DNA of 11,176 nucleotides from NCBI GenBank assembly GCA_015232735.1, contig JADFZC010000054.1, positions 1-11,176 on the forward strand. The letters run 5' to 3'. Below, in pieces: positions 5,916-11,176 of the stretch; positions within the stretch are counted from its first letter, which is position 1; the number at the start of each line of letters is the position of its first letter. Below the pieces are notes generated by a model. That model ran no database searches, was not told the origin of the DNA, and saw nothing but the letters and a program-made list of their open reading frames with translations. Source of the DNA: Oligoflexales bacterium (lineage in GTDB: Bacteria; Bdellovibrionota; Oligoflexia; Oligoflexales; Oligoflexaceae). A program made the position numbers and the translations under genes.

Positions 5916-7127
5916 CTATGACAACTTAGACAACACTACCTTTGGAGTAGGCATATTGTTAAACCAGAATACTTTTGCTCCCAACCCTTCTGCTTCCCCT
6001 GCCATTTCAGTACATTCATGAGAGTTCTTCAGTGATTTGCATATGCCAATTACTAATCCATTATTATTGATCGGCTCCTTTGCTAATTTCTTTAATCGGC
6101 CTGCAAGTTGATTTGCATGCCATCTGTGAAATAGTTCCATGTGAACGATACTGCCACCTCTTTGGAAGGTAAAATCAGGAATTATATAAAAACCTCCGCC
6201 AAAATTGACAATCCCTTCTCCGTATTTAACTGACCACCCTGCCGAATACTGCTCTGAGATTTTATTAAAAGATTCAATAAAATAACCAAATTCTTCCGGG
6301 ATATAAAATTCTTTTTTGGAATAGTGGCTTTTAATCTCAATTCGATCAGATGAGACATCCAAAACATACTTTTTTAGTGACCAATCAACTTCTGCTTCTA
6401 TACGCCATTTGGCAAGATGGAGAATATACGGAAAAAAATTAGCAAGTCTTATGCCATAGGCCTTTGATAAATCAAAAATAGCAAGAGGTCCGCTAATCTC
6501 AACGGAAAAATCGACCTCATTTCTATTTTCCAAAATATCTGCAAAAAGTCTGTTGAACTTTAGCATGTTAAAAAAGAATCTCCTTTGCGTAACTGTTGTC
6601 CCTTCAATAAAAATCCTGAGATTTTTTGCTCTAAGCAATAAGCCCTGAATCAATGCACAATTGTATCTATGCGGAAGAATTTCCGCCCCAAAGCCATTAA
6701 AGTTTAGAATCCGACGGTATTCAGGGAGGTCTGAATATATTTTTTCCCTAATCGTTAAAAAATCCAATTTTTGATTTACGGCAAAGTAATCCTGAAAGTC
6801 CCCATATTTTTCAAATACCTTTTCCTTTCTGAGTCTCTGGGATTCGAAAATCAAATTTTTTCTAAACGCCTCAATAGTCCCCGCATCCTCTTCGAATTCA
6901 CACCTGTCATCCAGCAATTTCTTAAATGCCGGTAGCAAATCCCCTCCCGAAAACTGACTTTCGTCAATAATCTCTGAAAGTTCCTTTTCATTTAATCCAA
7001 TAGATTTTTCATATATTTTGTGTAAATTTCCAGCAAGATCTCTTATTGACAATTTATTAGGATCAATAAATAAAGGAAAAATATTTTTGCCCCTAATTTT
7101 ATATCTGAGTAGATCCTTCGTAAGCAT
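5916..7127 (-). CDS. Bax1-like nuclease, DUF790 family, partner of XPB helicase
   Basis: DUF790/Bax1 proteins bind the XPB helicase encoded next to them; in archaea the pair acts as helicase plus nuclease on DNA bubbles and forks, as in nucleotide excision repair. The 403-residue protein begins MLTKDLLRYKIRGKNIFPLF, the usual family opening. A PD-(D/E)xK-like core appears near the C-terminus: PDF with Asp318, then HMELFHRWH with Glu331. I see no Lys in the classical ExK position, so the lysine may be supplied from the following helix (RLKK) or the site may be altered. The ATG at 7127 lies 29 bases inside the 3' end of the helicase gene in another frame, implying translational coupling. The assignment rests on the opening motif, the nuclease-like core and the position after an XPB gene. 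Confidence 0.85.
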   Translation of the reverse strand: MLTKDLLRYKIRGKNIFPLFIDPNKLSIRDLAGNLHKIYEKSIGLNEKELSEIIDESQFSGGDLLPAFKKLLDDRCEFEEDAGTIEAFRKNLIFESQRLRKEKVFEKYGDFQDYFAVNQKLDFLTIREKIYSDLPEYRRILNFNGFGAEILPHRYNCALIQGLLLRAKNLRIFIEGTTVTQRRFFFNMLKFNRLFADILENRNEVDFSVEISGPLAIFDLSKAYGIRLANFFPYILHLAKWRIEAEVDWSLKKYVLDVSSDRIEIKSHYSKKEFYIPEEFGYFIESFNKISEQYSAGWSVKYGEGIVNFGGGFYIIPDFTFQRGGSIVHMELFHRWHANQLAGRLKKLAKEPINNNGLVIGICKSLKNSHECTEMAGEAEGLGAKVFWFNNMPTPKVVLSKLS

Positions 7128-8511
7128 TATGCTTTCGTCTCCGACTGTTTACATATAATTCGCTAGTATTTTTGGATACAATTTCATATAATATTGCTCT
7201 TTTCTCAGCTCTGTGCCTTAAAATTCTTCCAAGGCGCTGAACATGTTCCCTAACCGCTCCACTCCCTGAAACAACAATTCCAACAGCAGCCTCAGGTACA
7301 TCTACTCCCTCATTCAACACTTTTGAAGTCACAAGAACCTCTATCTCTCCATTCCTAAAAGCAGAAATTAGATATTTTCTCTCGCAATCCTTTGTCTTAT
7401 GGGTCAATACCGGCAGAATGAACTCACTTCCGATATTATACGCAAGAGCATTATCATCAGTAAAAATGATTGTCCTTTCTCCTCTGTGCTCTAACAATAT
7501 TCTCCATATTTCTTGAAGTTTTGATTTTGAACTTTGCGCCAACCTTTTCTGGTCGCGATAGGCTTTCATAGCTTCTCGTCCACCGGGACAATACGATGCC
7601 TTTTTTACAAACTCAATCCAATCCATCCCTTTAGCAAACGAGATCCTGTTTCGCCTTAAAAAAGCCACATATGTCTCTCTTGCCTCCCTGTATAAGCCAT
7701 ATTCTTCATCAGACATTGGAACCTGAATATTAACCACATCGTATGGAGATAGGATATCACTCGTCATTTCTCTAATCTGAGCCACGTAAACAAGCTCACC
7801 CAAAAGTCTGTAAATGATCTCCTCTTTACCATCTGATCGTTCAGGAGTAGCCGACAATCCCATACGGAATGGCGCAAGAGCAGCCCTAGCTATCAACTGA
7901 TAATTCGGTGCAGGCAAGTGATGACACTCATCAAAAATTATGAATCCAAACCTGTTTCCCAGCGACTCAATAAATATTGAAGCCGAATCATATGTCGAAA
8001 TGGTAATCTCTTTTATCTCTTTATTGCCACCACCAAGAAGACCGACCTCTACATCGAAAAAATTTCTGGCTACCTCGTTCCACTGATACAGAAGATCTAT
8101 CGTAGGAACGACCACAAGGGTCGGCCTCGACACACTTGAAATTGCCATCATTGCAAGAATCGTTTTGCCAGCTCCGGTGGGCAGTGAAATAACTCCTTTT
8201 GATCCATTTTCAATCCATTTTTCAAGTGCCAGTTTCTGATGGGTTCTGGGTGTTATCGAATTTTTTTTAACCAGATTTAATTTTTCATATTTCCTTGCAC
8301 AATCAAGAATTTCAAAACCAGATTTTCTACAGCTCAAAATAACTGACCGATAAGAGTAAGCTTCACACCTCCACTGTTTTGTACGGCTGTCCCAAATGAA
8401 AAATTCAGATAGCTCTTCAGGAAGACCCGTATTTCCAAATTCCATGACAAGAGATCCCAAATCAAAAAACAACTCTGGCTTTTGCATGGTTACGCCATCA
8501 TTTTTTATCAT
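7099..8511 (-). CDS. XPB-type DNA helicase (superfamily 2)
   Basis: The 470-residue ATP-dependent helicase or translocase has all core superfamily 2 motifs. RTHQKLALEKW (89-99) is the Q-like region, LPTGAGKT (110-117) is Walker A, DECH (194-197) is Walker B, followed by SATPER (220-225). Motifs V and VI are EGVDVP (401-406) and QRLGRILRH (425-433). Residues 1-85 resemble the short N-terminal damage-recognition region of archaeal-type XPB. The insertion between the two helicase halves (about 265-335), rich in Arg and Lys, sits where XPB has its thumb. The ATG at 8511 overlaps the preceding small gene by 14 bases and has a GAGAA stretch just upstream; ATG 8487 is an alternative start. The bax1 gene following with a 29-base overlap supports XPB rather than a generic DEAD/DEAH helicase. 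Confidence 0.92.
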   Translation of the reverse strand: MIKNDGVTMQKPELFFDLGSLVMEFGNTGLPEELSEFFIWDSRTKQWRCEAYSYRSVILSCRKSGFEILDCARKYEKLNLVKKNSITPRTHQKLALEKWIENGSKGVISLPTGAGKTILAMMAISSVSRPTLVVVPTIDLLYQWNEVARNFFDVEVGLLGGGNKEIKEITISTYDSASIFIESLGNRFGFIIFDECHHLPAPNYQLIARAALAPFRMGLSATPERSDGKEEIIYRLLGELVYVAQIREMTSDILSPYDVVNIQVPMSDEEYGLYREARETYVAFLRRNRISFAKGMDWIEFVKKASYCPGGREAMKAYRDQKRLAQSSKSKLQEIWRILLEHRGERTIIFTDDNALAYNIGSEFILPVLTHKTKDCERKYLISAFRNGEIEVLVTSKVLNEGVDVPEAAVGIVVSGSGAVREHVQRLGRILRHRAEKRAILYEIVSKNTSELYVNSRRRKHNAYEGSTQI

Positions 8512-8746
8512 ATATTATTCTCAAAACGCTTTTTATGAGAAATCCCACCATTCCAATCAATGCCAATATTGTCCCCACCCAAAAAAAAACTCTTAAAATC
8601 AAAGGAGTCTGAACACCCGTAATAAAATATACGAACCACAAGTTCCCTAGAATAATTAATAATATGAAGGCAACGGCACTTACTTTTGCCCAAATGCTTT
8701 TTCTGATTTCCTCGTCAAAATAGAAAATTGAATTATCCTCCTGCAA
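8498..8746 (-). CDS. Small two-helix membrane protein of unknown function
   Basis: I do not recognise this 82-residue protein. It has a short acidic N-terminus (MQEDNSIFYFDEE), two hydrophobic segments at about 21-44 and 50-73 that should span the membrane, and a basic tail (KSVLRIIYDKK), which would favour a cytoplasmic C-terminus. It lies 41 bases after uppP and its stop TGA (8498-8500) overlaps the helicase start by 14 bases, so it belongs to the same operon. The start is uncertain. TTG 8746 opens the frame, but a perfect AGGAGG (8737-8742) lies inside the coding region, eight bases before an in-frame ATT at 8728. There is no ATG, GTG or TTG after that until the second helix. Either TTG 8746 is used with the weaker upstream GGGG/GAG, or ATT is the true start. 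Confidence 0.75.
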   Translation of the reverse strand: MQEDNSIFYFDEEIRKSIWAKVSAVAFILLIILGNLWFVYFITGVQTPLILRVFFWVGTILALIGMVGFLIKSVLRIIYDKK

Positions 8747-8787
8747 AACTCAGCCCCGGATAAAATAAAAAGCATTCTATAAATGAT

Positions 8788-9588
8788 TTAAAGATTTTTA
8801 TCCATAAAAATAAAAATGATAATGGCTAAAATTATTCGATAGACAGCAAACCAGCCAAATCCAAATTTTTTTAAAAAATTTAGAAAAAACTTGATAGTAA
8901 GTACCCCTATTACCAGAGATGTTAAGAAACCAATAATAAAATCAATATGATGAAAATATTCCAAAATAGCCTTTGATTCCAAAAGAGCCGCTCCAAACAT
9001 AACTGGCGTACCAAGCATAAAGGAAAACTTTGCCGCATCCTCCCTATTATATTTCAGTAACCTTCCCCCTAAAATAGTCGAACCACTTCTTGAAACTCCC
9101 GGAATCAAAGCAATGGCTTGAAAAACACCAATAATAACAGCGTCCTTTATTGTCATTTCTCCAAATGTTTTATCAGAATTCGATTTTTTGTCCCCATACC
9201 ATATCAATATACCAAAAATCACAAGCGGTATTAAAACGAACTCGGCATTATGAAAATACTCCTCAATCTTGTCGTTCCAAAGTACTCCAATAACCCCAGC
9301 CGGTATAGAACCGAGAAGAAGTGAAGGCAAGAAAATATTGAACTCAAAACTCCGCGTCCGTTTAAAAACTCCTTCAAAAGACTTTTTCATCAGAATCAAC
9401 CAATCATTGATAAAAAATAATAAAACAGCAAAAAGCGTCCCCAAATGAAGTCCGACATTAAGAGCTAGCGAAATAGAGTGACCCTTAAAAATAGAGGACA
9501 ATAGTATTAAATGAGCAGAACTTGATATAGGCAAAAATTCGGCTACACCCTGAATTAGTCCTAAAAGAAATGCTAACATCTCATCCAA
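8788..9588 (-). CDS. uppP: Undecaprenyl-diphosphatase (UppP/BacA)
   Basis: This integral membrane enzyme removes a phosphate from undecaprenyl diphosphate, recycling the lipid carrier for peptidoglycan and other envelope polymers; extra copies give bacitracin resistance. The two family signatures are present. QGVAEFLPISSSAH is at residues 13-26 of the 266-residue form, with Glu17 and the Ser-rich motif. PGVSRSGST is at 163-171, with Arg167. Length and the pattern of hydrophobic segments are normal. GGAGG at 9597-9601 is eight bases before TTG 9588; ATG 9579 would give an equally typical N-terminus. The frame extends to TTG 9603, but that start would overlap the ribosome binding site. It is the first gene of a run with the small membrane protein, XPB and bax1. 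Repeat copies fill the space upstream and I found no clear promoter there. Confidence 0.95.
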   Translation of the reverse strand: MDEMLAFLLGLIQGVAEFLPISSSAHLILLSSIFKGHSISLALNVGLHLGTLFAVLLFFINDWLILMKKSFEGVFKRTRSFEFNIFLPSLLLGSIPAGVIGVLWNDKIEEYFHNAEFVLIPLVIFGILIWYGDKKSNSDKTFGEMTIKDAVIIGVFQAIALIPGVSRSGSTILGGRLLKYNREDAAKFSFMLGTPVMFGAALLESKAILEYFHHIDFIIGFLTSLVIGVLTIKFFLNFLKKFGFGWFAVYRIILAIIIFIFMDKNL

Positions 9589-9596
9589 TTTTATTT

Positions 9597-9601
9597 CCTC
9601 C
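9597..9601 (-). promoter_or_regulatory. Ribosome binding site that sets the uppP start
   Basis: The minus strand reads GGAGG followed by AAATAAAA and TTG at 9588. This excludes the in-frame TTG at 9603, whose last base is the first G of this site. Confidence 0.65.
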
Positions 9602-9771
9602 AAATTCTAGCACAAACTTTTTTTCCAAATATTTCCTGCTGCGAAAAGCATCAGAAAATATCCTGGCAAACGAAATGGGAATTGGACCGACAAAAGATCT
9701 CAACAGGATTTTTAAAGTACCAGCAACGTATTCCTTCGGTACACTCAAGACAGATTCTGAGCTTTAACAGT

Positions 9772-9830
9772 GAAGGATCTGCCGCGATATATCAGTAAGC
9801 TACAATCAGATGCTATGCACGCTGCACTCA
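9772..9830 (-). repeat. Truncated copy of the foldback repeat (C')
   Basis: Reading the plus strand, aaggatctgccgcgatatat, then cag and an atcagatgctatgc block, match the core of copy A and the reverse complement of copy B. The outer arms are missing. It adjoins copy C in the same orientation, so the 9604-9969 gap contains at least one and a half units. A further 17-base match to the arm (tatcctggcaaacgaa) in the opposite direction occurs at 9659-9675. Confidence 0.55.
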
Positions 9831-9957
9831 CCAGCGATTTACTCTGACCAGCGTAGCGAGTATAAGATCTCACCGAAATTTCAACATATTTCAACCAGAT
9901 CCTATGCTTTTCTTCGCTTGCCAGGATACATACGGGCGAATTTCGCGCCGCGGACTA
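9831..9957 (-). repeat. Dispersed foldback repeat, copy C
   Basis: The reverse complement matches copy B almost end to end. It shares tcctggcaagcgaagaaaag and the bases after it up to ggatctg, then a diverged centre (ttgaaatatgttgaaatttcgg against ttcaatatgctgatatttcgg, split here into its compared halves), then gagatc, tatactcgct and an agcg-rich block. The outer end (9935-9949) again has a small hairpin, ggcg with cgcc. It lies between the 3' end of ruvB and the uppP operon. The frame shared by copies A and B has a stop codon here. Confidence 0.8.
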
Positions 9958-9969
9958 TCAAGATTACGT

Positions 9970-11013
9970 TCAAATCCCAGCTTTAGTTAAATGATCCAAC
10001 CCTCTTGTTGTTATTTCCCTCCCTCTCGGGCCTCGAATTAAAAAACCTTGATTTAATAAAAAAGGTTCATAAACATCCTCTATAGTAGTTCTATCCTCAC
10101 CGATTGTTGCCGAAAGCGTCTCCAGTCCAACCGGACCACCAGAGTAATGATCCCTGATCACGGATAATATCTTTCTATCCATCTGATCCAGACCCATAAT
10201 GTCTATTTCCAAGCGACTAAGTGTTAGTTTTATTATTTCCTTACCAAATTTTTTTATGCCATTACAGTCAGCAAAATCCCTAACACGCCTTAAAAGCCTA
10301 TTAGCAATTCTCGGTGTACCCCTTGATCTTCTTGCAAGTTCATAGGCTCCTTCCTGCGATAAATCAATGTCCAATACTCTTGAGCTTCGTTGGAGGATTT
10401 CTACTAATGAATCATCATCGTAGTATTCAAGCCTTTCCTTTATACCAAATCTACTCACCAGAGGCCCGGAAAGAAGTGCTACTCTGGTTGTAGCGCCAAT
10501 AAGCGTAAAAGGATTTATTGGCATTTTAGATATTCTGGCTGTGGGCCCCTGCCCTATCAGAATATCCACTGAAAAATCTTCCATAGCAGAATACAAGATC
10601 TCCTCTACAGTAATGGAAAGCCTGTGGATCTCATCAATAAAAATCACACCCTTTTCCTCAATACCCGCCAGAATCCCTACAAGATCTCCTGATTTTTCAA
10701 TCGAAGGCCCACTTGTTTGATAAAAAGCAACCCCCAGTTCATTCGCAATAATCCTGGCCAAAGTAGTCTTTCCCAGTCCAGGAGGACCGTGCAAAAGTAT
10801 ATGATCTAGCGGCTGATTTCGCTGCAATGCAGCTTTTACATATATCTGCAAATTCCCCTTTACATTTTTTTGTCCAGGATACTCAATAAATCTATCTGGA
10901 CGTATTTTTGATTCTACTCGTTCAAAAATCCGGTCATCATCATGAGCTTCAACAGAAGCCATTCTTTGTATTGTCAGACCTCTATTCACAGATTTACTAA
11001 ATTTTTCATCCAT
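9970..11013 (-). CDS. ruvB: Holliday junction branch migration ATPase RuvB
   Basis: RuvB is the hexameric AAA+ motor that, with RuvA, drives branch migration of Holliday junctions for RuvC to resolve. The 347 residues are normal for the family. Clear motifs are RPDRFIEYPGQ (38-48), Walker A GPPGLGKT (76-83), Walker B IFIDEIHR (124-131), sensor I GATTR (173-177), the arginine finger in SRFG (R188) and sensor II RGTPRIANRLLRRVRDFA. The C-terminal winged helix has YSGGPVGLETLSATIGEDR and ends in PRGREITTRG. The start ATG 11013 has AGGA five bases upstream; M18 is an internal alternative without a good site. RuvA and RuvC are not in the window, and the 163 bases beyond the start hold no gene I can identify, so ruvB may be detached from them. 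Repeat copy C follows its stop by about a dozen bases. Confidence 0.97.
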   Translation of the reverse strand: MDEKFSKSVNRGLTIQRMASVEAHDDDRIFERVESKIRPDRFIEYPGQKNVKGNLQIYVKAALQRNQPLDHILLHGPPGLGKTTLARIIANELGVAFYQTSGPSIEKSGDLVGILAGIEEKGVIFIDEIHRLSITVEEILYSAMEDFSVDILIGQGPTARISKMPINPFTLIGATTRVALLSGPLVSRFGIKERLEYYDDDSLVEILQRSSRVLDIDLSQEGAYELARRSRGTPRIANRLLRRVRDFADCNGIKKFGKEIIKLTLSRLEIDIMGLDQMDRKILSVIRDHYSGGPVGLETLSATIGEDRTTIEDVYEPFLLNQGFLIRGPRGREITTRGLDHLTKAGI

Positions 11014-11176
11014 AAAAATCCTAAACTTGATTTTAATAAATATTATCTAAAAGTTATTAAAATATGTCGCTCTCCAGCAAATCATTTGGTTTATTCTCAC
11101 TTGACATTCTGACAACACGCAGTTCTTATGTTCAGGCGTGCCAAGGTCGGTATAGACCACACTCTCTGGTTCTGAG

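Noticed and set aside
9604..9609. TAGAAT on the minus strand as a -10 for uppP
   Set aside because: It sits directly against the Shine-Dalgarno site, so a transcript starting from it would lack or barely include that site, and no -35 is in place.
9570..9767. A 65-codon plus-strand frame antisense to the uppP start and into the spacer
   Set aside because: It overlaps the uppP start and ribosome binding site on the other strand, then runs into repeat debris; no family resemblance.
11047..11175. A 42-codon open stretch on the minus strand at the right edge, upstream of ruvB
   Set aside because: It could be the end of a preceding gene, but the peptide resembles nothing I know (not RuvA or RuvC) and a 42-codon frame open at one side is weak evidence.

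Overview
This window is an AT-rich stretch of a bacterial chromosome that carries mostly housekeeping genes. It encodes ribosomal protein S20, a MazG pyrophosphohydrolase, cofactor-independent phosphoglycerate mutase, D-aminoacyl-tRNA deacylase, a DHH phosphoesterase, an XPB-type helicase with its Bax1/DUF790 partner, a small membrane protein, undecaprenyl-diphosphatase and RuvB. UppP and RuvB mark it as bacterial. The XPB-Bax1 pair, common in archaea but patchy in bacteria, and a possible outer-membrane beta-barrel fragment at the left edge hint at a diderm such as a planctomycete, spirochaete or deltaproteobacterium. Nothing in the sequence settles the lineage.

Layout: 2-196 is the 3' end of an unidentified gene. 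197-500 holds a hairpin-rich repeat element and then a possible promoter for rpsT (501-773, +). 771-1136 is non-coding and holds two unrelated inverted-repeat elements. gpmI and mazG form a two-gene minus-strand operon (1137-3619). The 450-base divergent gap 3620-4069 holds another copy of the first repeat and a promoter for dtd (4070-4561, +). From 9588 down to 4614 the minus strand reads uppP, a two-helix membrane protein, XPB helicase, Bax1 and DHH phosphoesterase. The middle three genes overlap end to start, and the DHH gene also has its own extended -10 element. 9589-9969 holds two more repeat copies, and ruvB lies beyond it (9970-11013, -).

Functionally, the most coherent group is helicase, nuclease partner and DHH phosphoesterase. 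It looks like a DNA (or RNA) processing module, tied to uppP only by position. GpmI and MazG share an operon without an obvious pathway link (glycolysis and nucleotide-pool cleaning). The most striking non-coding signal is a family of roughly 130-base foldback repeats. Three clear copies and one truncated copy lie only in intergenic space, one of them starting on the rpsT stop codon.

Several minus-strand genes have an in-frame TTG or GTG upstream of, or inside, their Shine-Dalgarno sequence. The starts given here were therefore moved to the codon at proper spacing.
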